Part shown: piece by piece, positions 33,701 through 41,505 of the stretch | Numbering within the stretch: position 1 is the stretch's first letter | Layout: each line of letters starts with the position of its first letter | Assembly: GCF_921293095.1 (NCBI RefSeq) | Contig: NC_060246.1 | Coordinates: 138,446,198-138,510,197, forward strand | Source: Ischnura elegans | Lineage: Eukaryota; Arthropoda; Insecta; Odonata; Coenagrionidae | Direction: 5' to 3' | DNA length: 64,000 bases | Program-made: the position numbers and the translations under genes | The notes under the pieces: generated by a model | Told to the model about the DNA's origin: nothing | Databases searched by the model: none | Seen by the model: the letters and a program-made list of their open reading frames with translations, nothing else

Positions 33701-36167
33701 TTAATCCACAGGATGAAGTACACCTTTTCATTAATTCACAATGGAATTAGGAAGTTAAAAAATAATCATCTAAAAGTCATGCTGGTCGACAAATTTTTTC
33801 AGCTACAATAGTTGAGTCTAATACCAATCGACATCTTATGGCTATGTGGGGAATATTCATCCCACAACATTTGCTAACTTGAAACTGAAGGTCACAGATT
33901 TTTTGGAATCATGGCATGCAAATTTATTGGTATAATTATTCTACTGATACTTAATAATTATATTTTTACAAGTAAATGATTGAATTCCAGTATAAGAACG
34001 GCGATGATAAATCTTCAGGAACAATTCAAAGCTTTACAAGCAAATAGAATAAATTTGTCAAGATTGCTCACCGAGGATATTTTATTAAAAAACCTATCAC
34101 TTAAAAATGAATTTAAAAATTTGTTCAACACAGAGCACTAATTTATTCTAGACCATTTATGATTTAAATTGCTTTTTTATCAAAGATTAAGTAATATATT
34201 ATTATAATTTCAAGAGATTTCCACAATAACACTTTAATTATGCTAGCATCATCAGGGCTCTGTACGATTACATTGGTAGTTTTATTACTGACTGATGACC
34301 AATTATTCAATTTAAAAAAAAACACTAGTTGAGTCTTAGTGTAGGTATTTAACATGCTTAATTAAAATTATGATCATAAAATGATTTGATTAATATTTTA
34401 AAAAGTCCAAAATGAACATTCTTTTACCAGTAATAATTAACATCTAATAATATCCCACCGGATACACACAAGAAAAAAAGTTTTGTTAGTACCTGTCTCT
34501 ATTACTTGATAACCAGTTCACATTCCCAAAAGGATAGTCTTTTGCCCATATTTTGAGACAAACGGTTTTTCTCTCCTCTGATGTTAGGCCATTAACAACC
34601 TATTTTACTTATGACAGCAGTGAGAAAGACCGACTATTTTCTTTCTCCTCATCAAGGACAATTTGATTGTAGAAGTCCAATTTGACTTACCCAAATATCA
34701 CAGCATTCCATATCATAATATTGTTATCTGTAGGAGCACCACTCACCCCCGTCGGTGGGTCTTCCTGAAGTCTTAAAAGGAATAGAGAAAGCAATCCATT
34801 AACATAAATATATAACAAAATCATTCATTGAATGAATTAGGGATGGTAACAATCCAAAAAAAACCAACATAAGGCTAAGTATAAAAGCACTCTACTGACA
34901 TACAGTTCAAACTATACGATCAATCCATTTGCCGTAGAAATTTTGTGCTATACTTCAAATTTTGTCGAAACATAAGAATTCATAATGCAATCAGAATTGA
35001 ATACCACTCAGAAGGATTGAAAGGCAAGAATTTCGAATAAATCATTACAATTAAAACGCAGTTGACAAAACCATGATCTACCATCCATATTTGTACATGG
35101 ATAGTACGGCGTTTCACATTAGTAAACTTTGAATGTTTACCTTTTAAAATCACGCAGCAAGCGACGTCGTGAAGGAGTGGTCATGTTGGACTAATTCAGG
35201 TACTAAAATTGAGGACTATTTAGGAAAATAATAATTTGGCTGGGATGAGTTTCAAGGCAACTGATAGAGAAATTTCATCATACAATAATTTTAAGAAGTG
35301 CCAGAATACTACAGCGCAAACAAAATCGAAAGATATTCGACCACTCGTAACGGGGGATGAAACATACGAACATCAAATGGGCGGAGTACGGCAGATCGTA
35401 AAAAGCCCAAAATCTTCTAAATGTATCATTATCACTTCCAAAAATAACACCATTTTACGCCGAGAGGGATTGAAGTGAAACGATTTTATAAAAAACTACC
35501 ATAATATCTGAGTAAAAACAAGTTCAACCTCATAGATATTGTCAACAGTTCTATGTTATTCTATTTATGAATTTCGAACCCGATAGCTCAAGAGCCCGAC
35601 CCTGGCACACGGCAATGAGCTAACAACAACAATTACTCCAACAATAACTAAGCCAATTTGAGTTTAATGGGAATATTTGTATGCAAACGAAATAAAATAA
35701 AAAAACCTTCGAAACACAAAATCTTGGGGGAACTGACCAAGCAAAATTACAGAAGAAATTGTCAACTCATCAATTTCTTCATACCCATAGCACATTACAC
35801 AGTTGAGGAGAACGATTCATGACAATTCAAATCACAAATTTTTTAAATGAACCATAAGCTATAAATCGAAATAGTAAATACATTCGGAAGTCAGTTAATG
35901 CCATCTTGTCCAATTCAAGGCGAAGCTGATGTGCAGTCAACTCGTTCGTATCGATACGCATTATTGTTCCTATTTGTGTCAAGGTTTGACGCTTAAACTA
36001 CCTACATAGCGTGAGATATTAAAGTGCACTTCCTACTAAACAACATAGACGAAATTAACTTCTTATTTCATGAATAGGTTAGAATATTAAAGGGTCTACC
36101 TCGTTGAGTCGATAGATTCTTACCTTTTAAAATCTCGCATGAGACGTCGTCTAGCTGGTGTTGACAT
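15620..36167 (-). CDS. UBE2A: Rad6/UBE2A ubiquitin-conjugating enzyme E2 with alternative first and last exons
   Basis: Minus-strand gene. The core exons are 34691-34771 and 33019-33223, with alternative starts 36124-36167 (1a) or 35141-35184 (1b) and alternative ends 27382-27507 (4a) or 15800-15944 plus 15620-15717 (4b+5b). All junctions are GT..AG and all phases match. 1a-2-3-4a gives 151 aa, the usual length and nearly Drosophila Ubc6; 1a-2-3-4b-5b gives 190 aa. The UBC fold is complete: HPN motif at 78-80, catalytic Cys88 in [14 protein letters not shown], and Ser120 retained in both ends. Rad6 E2s work with Bre1-type E3s on histone H2B, with Rad18 on PCNA and with Ubr1-type E3s. Family assignment is certain; use of each alternative exon is inferred from open frames, conserved residues and splice sites. 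Confidence 0.95.
15800..15944 (-). CDS. UBE2A: UBE2A distal alternative exon 4b
   Basis: Acceptor gcattgcag... reads ATGCAG|TCACTC, then [20 protein letters not shown] and on to [15 protein letters not shown]. The donor CAG|GTAATT leaves one base. It is homologous to exon 4a (27 of 41 residues identical), yet at diagnostic sites (LLDEP, LYQ, KREYE, SW) it resembles vertebrate UBE2A/B. It splices in phase to exon 5b. If it were not spliced, the frame would continue about 40 codons into unrelated intronic residues, which seems less likely. Confidence 0.85.
16065..16708. mobile_element. MITE copy A, TA-flanked, within the UBE2A intron beside exon 4b
   Basis: The unit of 644 bp has inverted ends GGGTGGTTTCC and GGGTAGTTTCC (from the right), flanked by TA on each side, as in Tc1/mariner-type elements. 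A second copy lies inverted at 28334-28969. This copy ends about 120 bp upstream, in the gene's direction, of exon 4b. It has no transposase frame. Confidence 0.75.
16847..16990 (+). repeat. tRNA-derived SINE (Gly-like head)
   Basis: The head folds like a tRNA: CCTCAG pairs with CTGAGG at its 3' side, with a degenerate A box near TGGCGGGGTTAAG and B box GGGTTTGAGCCC. The 'TCGCCTGCC' anticodon arm resembles tRNA-Gly(GCC). The cloverleaf is imperfect and a short tail follows, so this is a SINE head and not a functional tRNA gene. Confidence 0.6.
16991..20429. other. UBE2A intron sequence between exons 4a and 4b, no gene recognised
   Basis: This lies in the 11.4-kb interval between the two last exons. 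It contains several short similar segments around 17.5-17.9 kb with repeated 'ctctactccatgaagtgtag' style wording, suggesting local duplication. An unidentified minus-strand frame is listed separately at 18420-18965. No other element ends were recognised. Confidence 0.4.
18420..18965 (-). other. Unidentified 181-codon open frame
   Basis: This is the longest uninterrupted frame in the window. The first 35 residues are hydrophobic, followed by a Leu/His/Cys-rich stretch ([20 protein letters not shown]) that looks helical. I do not recognise a family. The 'LK..CL.FL..HI' pattern vaguely recalls the helices after a BTB domain (BACK-like), but this is too weak to name. It lies inside an intron of UBE2A on the same strand. 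It could be a decayed pseudogene, part of an unknown repeat or chance. Confidence 0.2.
20430..20905 (+). mobile_element. Penelope-like element fragment, GIY-YIG end and terminal repeat
   Basis: The frame contains [18 protein letters not shown], then [33 protein letters not shown] and [12 protein letters not shown]. This is the C-terminal part of the GIY-YIG endonuclease of Penelope-like retroelements. Immediately after comes the typical terminal segment 'CCTGAGGATGG...CGAAACGTCGGCAG'. Only the 3' portion is present, so this is a truncated copy. It is inserted in a UBE2A intron and abuts LINE-derived sequence on its right. Confidence 0.8.
21150..21556 (+). mobile_element. LINE 3' fragment (reverse transcriptase C-terminus)
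   Basis: Pieces such as [24 protein letters not shown] and RRNKWRTA match the usual end of a jockey/CR1-like LINE polyprotein, spread over several frames with stops, so the copy is dead. Its 3' tail (TTAGGATTATTGACCTGTGA) is cut by the hAT MITE at 21557-21815 and resumes at 21816 as a TGATGATGATG tail. Related tails are at 23358-23660 (minus) and 50640-50915 (plus). Confidence 0.7.
21557..21815. mobile_element. hAT-type MITE (259 bp) inserted in a LINE tail
   Basis: The element has imperfect inverted ends (CAGTGACAGATAC left; CAGTAGCGGATACAGAAAA from the right) and a perfect 8-bp target duplication acctgtga at 21549-21556 and 21816-21823. A related copy sits at 38146-38411. The interior includes a C-homopolymer near 21778. 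It is non-autonomous. Confidence 0.85.
21907..22308. repeat. Head-to-head pair of Penelope-like terminal repeats (long inverted repeat)
   Basis: The left arm 21907-22058 is the reverse complement of the right arm 22152-22308, about 90% alike by eye, with a 93-bp spacer. The shared text includes GACCTGAAGACGCCTGGTGG and a TATATA-containing segment before it, which matches terminal repeats of Penelope-like elements. Such inverted joints of terminal repeats are known for this class. No reverse transcriptase remains here. Confidence 0.65.
22370..23357. other. Intronic sequence without recognised genes
   Basis: AT-rich intron sequence of UBE2A between Penelope and LINE relics. I see no coding exon and no element ends. 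Confidence 0.5.
23358..23660 (-). mobile_element. LINE 3' end, minus strand
   Basis: The stretch opens with a CATCATCATCATCATCACTG tail and continues with GTCAACAATTCTAAGATTGG and GATGCAGCTCTCCAC. Read on the minus strand this is the same LINE 3' end as at 21.5 kb (GGAGAACTGCATCAACC..TTAGGATTATTGACC..TGATGATG). Remnants of the HDGLxKT..EGxVxGK region lie further right on the minus strand. Confidence 0.65.
24610..24805 (+). repeat. tRNA-derived SINE, decayed
   Basis: An A-box-like TAGGTAGAGCAAG and a B box CAGGTTCCAATCCC are followed by a body ('tatgaggtgg...gtaggctctaccctgacct') that is shared in outline with the SINE at 61680-61890, so the two belong to one family. Confidence 0.55.
24830..27381. 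other. UBE2A intron and 4a 3' flank without other genes
   Basis: This region includes the 3' UTR of the short UBE2A isoform (below 27382 on the minus strand). A minus-strand frame at 25203-25403 opens with a signal-peptide-like hydrophobic run, but nothing supports it as a gene. No element ends were recognised. Confidence 0.4.
27382..27507 (-). CDS. UBE2A: UBE2A proximal last exon 4a (short, fly-like end)
   Basis: Acceptor catttcag, then [20 protein letters not shown] and further to CVEQSFVD with a TAG at 27382-27384. It completes a 151-aa protein. The residues [27 protein letters not shown] match the end of Drosophila Ubc6 very closely. The exon is notably GC-richer than its flanks, with C/G-ending codons (GTT GAG TGG style flanks versus GAG AAG CGG inside), unlike exon 4b. 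Confidence 0.93.
   Translation of the reverse strand, partial: SLLSDPNPNSPANSMAAQLYKENRREYEKRVKACVEQSFVD
28334..28969. mobile_element. MITE copy B, inverted relative to copy A
   Basis: The unit of 636 bp has ends GGGTAGTTTCC and, inverted, GGGTGGTTTCC, with TA flanks. By eye it is roughly 80% identical to the reverse complement of 16065-16708 over its length. It sits about 830 bp upstream, in transcription sense, of exon 4a. Together the two copies form a long inverted repeat around exon 4a. Confidence 0.75.
28970..33018 (-). other. UBE2A intron 3, proximal part
   Basis: AT-rich intronic sequence between exon 3 and MITE copy B. It has many short chance frames and no recognisable coding exon, RNA gene or element ends. 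Confidence 0.6.
33019..33223 (-). CDS. UBE2A: UBE2A exon 3 (shared, catalytic core)
   Basis: Acceptor gctttag and donor CAG|GTATGT. The exon encodes [18 protein letters not shown] through SAILTSIQ, including HPN (78-80), the active-site Cys88 and the NRWSPTYDV loop. It ends in phase 0, so either last exon can be joined directly. Confidence 0.96.
33224..34690 (-). other. UBE2A intron 2
   Basis: This intron of about 1.5 kb has a GTAAGT donor beside exon 2 and a gctttag acceptor beside exon 3. It is AT-rich, with nothing else recognised. Confidence 0.85.
34691..34771 (-). CDS. UBE2A: UBE2A exon 2 (shared)
   Basis: Acceptor ttttaag, then [24 protein letters not shown], and a donor in phase 2. 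It encodes the first beta strands of the UBC fold and is shared by all isoforms. Confidence 0.95.
35141..35184 (-). CDS. UBE2A: UBE2A alternative first coding exon 1b
   Basis: This is a second 44-nt exon about 940 bp downstream of exon 1a. It encodes [14 protein letters not shown] plus two bases and has its own AAAAG|GTAAAC donor in the same phase. It differs from 1a only at residues 2 (S/T), 5 (A/S) and 10 (M/L), all conservative, while many codons use different third bases. That pattern points to an older exon duplication kept under protein-level selection. Its 5' UTR or promoter must lie just upstream (35185 onward), or it may be reached by splicing at a nearby ..tttag. Confidence 0.82.
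36124..36167 (-). CDS. UBE2A: UBE2A alternative first coding exon 1a
   Basis: This exon encodes [14 protein letters not shown] plus two bases of the next Arg codon, ending at an AAAAG|GTAAGA donor. The peptide equals the N-terminus of human UBE2A/B and Drosophila Ubc6. It joins in phase to exon 2 (R-LQEDPP). It is the 5'-most start of the locus. Confidence 0.93.
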
Positions 36168-36450
36168 TTTAGAGATATCCTAGAGTATATCGCAGTAAAA
36201 ACTTCACCTGAGTTACACTATAACACGAAAAACACAGTAGAAAAACAATCACTTAAAAATTACAACGCATATGTTAATTATATCAAAAACTACGTCACTG
36301 AAGGACTTCGACTACAGAAGGATAGCGGAGACGACTTTCTCCAGAATGAAACGCACTCTCGCGGAATCAAACCAACTTTATATAAACGTCATTCCTTTGT
36401 TTTTGCGCCTAGTTTGAAACTTTGAAACCTTGAAAGATTTTTAAACGATA
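36168..36450 (-). promoter_or_regulatory. UBE2A 5' region with TATA-like box
   Basis: On the minus strand upstream of exon 1a lies TTTATATAAAG (about 36377-36387), preceded by an ATGACGT motif. A TCATTC initiator-like sequence follows about 36 bp downstream. This is a reasonable core promoter, but TATA spacing is a little long and AT-rich DNA yields such motifs by chance. Confidence 0.35.
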
Positions 36451-37628
36451 TCGTGCGCTGAATATAAAATATGTCACATTTACATTAATCCTATGAAAAA
36501 AATAATACATAATATTTTTAAATATTCTATTTTTATATTTCCTTGCTTTCACTCCACATTTTTCATTTATATGAATGTATTTTCAGAACAATTTTAAGGA
36601 AAATCACATTGAAAATTAATAATTTTTTCAAATGGATTAAATTTAATAAACATAATGTAGGAAACCTTTTCATTTAGTTTCTTTACCAAATTAATGACGA
36701 CAAAATAATTTCCATTTATTCATTTTGAAAGCTGGTCTGCAGTTCGATACCATTTATAGATTCTTATTTTTCTGGCTTTTGCACCACTTGACTTTATTTT
36801 ATACTGCCTTGGGAAAGATAACACGTTGCATTCTTATCTTGCAAAGACGGGATAAATTATTTTCTTTGCATTTTAATTTGGCACGGATTAAATGGCAGTG
36901 TACACCCAATAGCAATTCCTCACTTACTCGTGGTATATTATTATGTAAATCAATTAAATGATTAATTAGGTACCGATCTCTTGTGGCATTTATTTCTCAT
37001 TTCACAATTTTATTTTGTAATAATCATCCAAAATTTTCATCTATCAATGAGGAATTTGATTTGGATCCTATTGCATGGAGCATCAATAGCAGGCTGGGGG
37101 GTAGGAGACTTCTTGGGTTCAAGGCCTATTTATGCTACTGATATGCAAGCGATAAGTCAACATATAAGAACTTTGGCCCACAGCTAATTTCACTTCTCAT
37201 AGCCTCTTCCATTTCCCTTTGATCTTTCCTTTGAATAAACCATTGAGTTTCAACACACGTAACTTTATTATTAACATATATTTCAGACAGGCATGCCTCA
37301 CTCTATCAAAAATTGCTTGTAATAAAGGCATCTTCAGAAGGTCCAAGAATTATCGAAAATTAATATTTTTTTCAAATGCCAACTCCACTCCAGGAAGTAA
37401 TTCATAATCTACATTACCTCAAAATTTTTCTTTATGATGATACAACATTTGACCTTATGCTGCACAGCTAGATCTACACAGGCCTTCACTGAAGACAGAA
37501 ATCATTTTAATGAGGCTACATACTATTTTCTACTGGTAGAGGAAGAGCAGTAAGAAAAACCTTGTAATCCCTCCAGGTCCTTTCCTCGATGATCTAATGG
37601 AGAGCCGCTGCAACTATAGGTATCTAAT
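36451..37628. other. Spacer upstream of UBE2A
   Basis: AT-rich spacer with short chance frames only. It ends at the target duplication of the hAT MITE beginning at 37629. Confidence 0.5.
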
Positions 37629-37836
37629 CTGGGGCGGATCCAGGATTTCTTTCTGGGGGGGCCACAAGCAAGGCCGTATCCAGGATTTTGTTCTGGGGGG
37701 CACAAGGATACCTCGTAATACAAAACGAATGCAATGACAATGGGAGTGTATTAAAGATCTTGCATAATTTTTAAGGGTCTGGGGTGGGGGGGGGGGGGCA
37801 AGTGCTCCCGTGCCCTCCCCTAGATCCGCCTATGCA
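37629..37836. mobile_element. hAT-type MITE, 208 bp, perfect 8-bp target duplication
   Basis: Ends are CTGGGGCGGATCCAGG and, from the right, TGCATAGGCGGATCTAGGGG. The 8-bp direct repeat tatctaat flanks it at 37621-37628 and 37837-37844. The left 75 bp contains an internal near-duplicate of its own end ('GTATCCAGGATTTTGTTCTGG'), followed by a G-homopolymer run near 37790. Confidence 0.85.
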
Positions 37837-38145
37837 TATCTAATGGATAATTAGAACTTTACATTACTGGATCAATTTTCTTATCACACGAGGAGGGCTA
37901 TAAAACAAGTATTCAATAAGTTTTTTAAAAATAATTTTCTCTTATGTATGTGATACCAAAGAAATCCATTGAGATATATCCACAATTGGTATAAGGGTAT
38001 AATATTATAATACACTTTAGAGCAAAATTGAATAAAGATTTGCTCAAAAAGTTATAACTGAAGAAAGGTCAGTTCATGTCAATGGAATTTCATCCCTATA
38101 AAAGCTAGGAAGCTTTATTGGGTGAGATAAAAGATTGCCGACTGT

Positions 38146-38411
38146 CAGTGGTGGATACAGATGGGCTGCACGCCCCCCCCCCCCCCTCCCCTTGTGGGTC
38201 TACCCGTATTGCCGAACATTGCAAAACCACAATAGTAACTTTTTTATATCATAATATGCCATTGTCCTCTACATGTGCATAGTCACTTTAATTAAAAATT
38301 TCTTGTACTCTGCCTGTGACTTGATCATTATTTTTATTACGATAAAAGTAAAGACAATTCAAGATATATTTTGTGCCTCCCACCCTTGAGTTTTTTCTGT
38401 ATCTGCTGCTG
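38146..38411. mobile_element. hAT-type MITE, 266 bp, second copy of the 21.6-kb family
   Basis: Ends are CAGTGGTGGATACAGA and, from the right, CAGCAGCAGATACAGAAAA. It is flanked by ccgactgt (38138-38145) and ccaactgt (38412-38419), an 8-bp duplication with one change. Its interior aligns with 21557-21815 through shared text such as ATTGCCGAACATTGC and ATTACGATAAAAG. Confidence 0.8.
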
Positions 38412-38433
38412 CCAACTGTTCTCCACAGAAAAG

Positions 38434-38885
38434 CAGAGGCGGATTAATTATTCTTTAGGGGGGGGGGAGTGGTTTACCACTTTCCATGGTGCCTTGGTGT
38501 AATTTAATACCTTTAACTTTTATTGCATCTTAGGTTTGATATGCATTAACAAGAGGCTGTTAATATTCATCGCTTATTTTGAAACTTAATCATTTAACCT
38601 TAAGCCACCAGATTTATACCCAGTGGTTGGACTTCACTGCTGGATTATTCTTCAACCCTATAGTATTGGTGTGCCTGTACAGGCATGCCAGGCATTGATT
38701 GGAGCTTTTACCTTCTGCATTTACAAGTATACCAGGCATTAAATAAAGGTTGAATTCTTAAATGCTGATGAAATAAAAACTTTCGTGAGAGAGCCTATGC
38801 TTGTCAATTACAATCTTTTCTATTTTTCTAGAAATTTTGGGTAGAGGGCACCACCCTCCCCCAGATATCTCTTAATCTGCTGCTG
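38434..38885. mobile_element. Probable hAT-type element, 452 bp
   Basis: It begins CAGAGGCGGATTAATTA and its right end, inverted, reads CAGCAGCAGATTAAGAGA, matching the terminal style of the neighbouring hAT MITEs. The flanking 8-mers agree at only 5 of 8 positions, so the insertion is old. A related interior ('CCCTGGTGCCTTGGTG') recurs near 43500. Confidence 0.55.
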
Positions 38886-39179
38886 TAAAGAAGGAGTTCA
38901 TCCGAGGACAAGAAGTTGGGCCCGAGGAAGCAGGTATCAAGAAAGGGCTCAATTTTCAGGATATTTTCCTCAGTTTCCCAAGCAGGTATGTTACCTTTAG
39001 CTGAAAGATAAAACATCCATTCGAACTGCAAATACCTCATCAAAATGCTTCATGATCAACAAATATCAAGATTAACCTTCGTAATGTTACACCACATTAA
39101 GCCATCACAAAATTAGTGTATTTGATCATACTTTGTGGTGCAGTGTTCCCACATGTACCACACTAGATTATGTATTAAG

Positions 39180-39400
39180 TTGAATAAAAAATTTAAACTT
39201 TTTTTTTCCACAGAATATATTTATAATTACACGACCATGGTTTCGACACTCCGCGTCATTCTCAAGTGACAAGTACAGTGGTTCAACATCCTTAAATACC
39301 TTACATATAGCAAGAGCGAGTGGGGGGTGACTGTAGACTGTGACTGGGGGGTGACTGTAATTTTTTATTCATCATGAGTAAGTTCCACTCAGTAATGCCT
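39180..39400 (-). mobile_element. Penelope-like terminal repeat fragment
   Basis: On the minus strand it contains GTCACTTGAGAATGACGCGG followed by GTGTCGAAACCATGGTCG and an A/T-rich end ('TATAAATATATTCTGTGG'). This is the characteristic terminal sequence of Penelope-like elements, of a family different from that at 20.4-22.3 kb. No coding part is seen. Confidence 0.65.
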
Positions 39401-40408
39401 CAAACCATCAAATGTATTAAGTTATCTCAGAGATGTAGGAAGCATTTCAAGGAGTCCATAAATATGTAATGTGATGTCGCAGGGGGTCTATGAACAAGGA
39501 GACGAAGGGGCATTGTGTGTAGTACACCTCTTCTGCAGCTTTGCACCTTTAGAGAGATGGGAGAGACATGGGTGCATACACAGCAGCATATAGAGAACTT
39601 GCCTTAGGCCTCAATGGAAATTTCACCTAACTAAGTTTCATCAAAATCTGTGGAGTATACCTTGAGAGGATCATTGTAAATAATCACACACATAGATTTT
39701 AGAACTCTGAGTATGTTTTTATTTAACACAAAAAAATTGATTCAATCAAACAAATATTAAATAGGAATTGATGCATCTAGTGATCCCAAAAGTTAATACA
39801 CTAATTGCCAATATTTTGGGAAGGTGTGGAGATGGAAAAAATAAATTCCCAGCTAGCACATTATAAGTCATTGAGATAAGGTGAAAGGAAGAAATAAGGA
39901 ATGTGCTTATCAAGTAAGATTTGTTATGAATTTCTTATGGCCACACTAACAAAAAACCAGAGTAATGACAAAATGGATGCCAAACTTTCAGCACTTTTCA
40001 GTTAGTTTTCAGTAGATGTTGTTTTTATTCCATCGTTTTAGAGTATTCATTAAGGGATTTATGTATAAGAACAATTTTTCCATTCTTGGCACATTTATAG
40101 TATGAGTAGAAATAACATCATACGGCCATAATTTGAAAATCATTCACATTTATGGAATGATGGCGAAATGACGGTCATAAGAAAAACACATAATTTCACA
40201 AGGATAGCGGCATAGAATGATATAAAAATGCCTGAAGGAATCTCTGATATATATATTGTATTCATTGGGTTATCAGACCATAAATTATAATTGATAAATG
40301 TTAGATTGTATGGACCTTGAATAATTTCAGTTTGTTTCATGCACATAGCAGCTAAGTTTTTCCCTATAATTACATTTTAAAATGGTGACTATGCCTTTCA
40401 CACTGATC
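39401..40408. other. Spacer, no gene recognised
   Basis: AT-rich sequence with no recognised coding exon or element ends. Confidence 0.5.
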
Positions 40409-40570
40409 AGATGCCGTGGTGTAATAGTTAGTGTATTGAGCTGCGGATCCGTAGGTTATACGTTCAGTTCTCCCTGATGTTATTTCTTTTTCTTTCTCCC
40501 ACAAGGATAAAGTACTTCTATTATGCTTAGTACCTTCACCAGCCAGTCGCTTGCTGTTGTTAATTTTTTA
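40409..40570 (+). repeat. tRNA-derived SINE, decayed
   Basis: The head GCCGTGGTGTAATAGTTAGTG resembles a tRNA D-arm/A box and is followed by a degenerate B box (ACGTTCAGTTCTC). The body is pyrimidine-rich ('tttctttttctttctccc'). Confidence 0.5.
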
Positions 40571-41005
40571 TTTATTTATGGGAAAATCTGTTATCAGTTG
40601 TTAAGCTCTTATAAAGACTTGCTGAATTTCACCGGTAGGCTTTAAATTCATGTCGGGTTGAGCAGCGTAGCATATGTAGTACGCTGTTCAGCCGCCTTTG
40701 GCGATCCAACCAAAGCGACTAACGTAGTCTGAGGATATCTGACAGCATTCCTTACCTATTCTTCCTTAAAATCTCACCCTTGCTGTATATACGCCCCTTA
40801 GCTTACGATAAGCTGCTTATCAATTTTTGCCATAAGAAAACCATAAGAAACAGATAACTCATTTACTTTGTGCTCTCTGGATTACAATGTGCTTCAGGAG
40901 GAAGCACTCAATGACTTATGCCTAAGCCTCAGCTGATGGCTATGTTTTGACAACACCCTCGGCAACTCTCCAAAGAATGAATGTCCAATGAAGATCAGGT
41001 GCTTT

Positions 41006-41505
41006 CCCAGTGAGAAATGGGTGGTGGAATCCACGTGGAACCCACGTGGAATCCACGTTGAGTGGTGGATATTTGGTGGTGGTGGATATTGAGTGGTTGG
41101 ACCCACGTGGAATCCACGTTGATTTCAAGTGGATTTGTGGTGATTATCATAAAATGTTAAACAGAGTTTCTAATTTGTGGAACTTAACTCTCTGGTGACA
41201 TTGCGTCATTTATCATCCTGAAACCACGCTAGTTATGTGAAAATGTATCGCACATTCTATTTTTATATAATTCATGGAAAGGCAGCCATGAGAGCACATG
41301 AAAAATCGTAGACACATATATAGAAGGTTTAGATATAGAGTGGTTGAGGTTTTAATGGTTTTAGGACAGCACCAACTGCTGTTTTAATTTTTCCACCAAA
41401 TTTCCACGTGGGTTTCACGTTGATTCCACGACCAAAAACACGTGGTATCCACGTTAATTCTCCACGTGGGTTCCACGTGGATTCCACCACCCATTTCTCA
41501 CTGGG
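41006..41505. mobile_element. MITE with 45-bp perfect inverted ends and CACGTG repeats
   Basis: The first 45 bp (41006-41050, starting CCCAGTGAGAAATGGGTGG) is repeated exactly, inverted, at 41461-41505. Within and next to the ends lie several copies of CCACGTGG or CCACGTTG, many containing the palindrome CACGTG. The total length is 500 bp. No clear target duplication was found, so the superfamily is open. Perfect 45-bp ends suggest recent activity or strong hairpin constraint. Confidence 0.75.
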
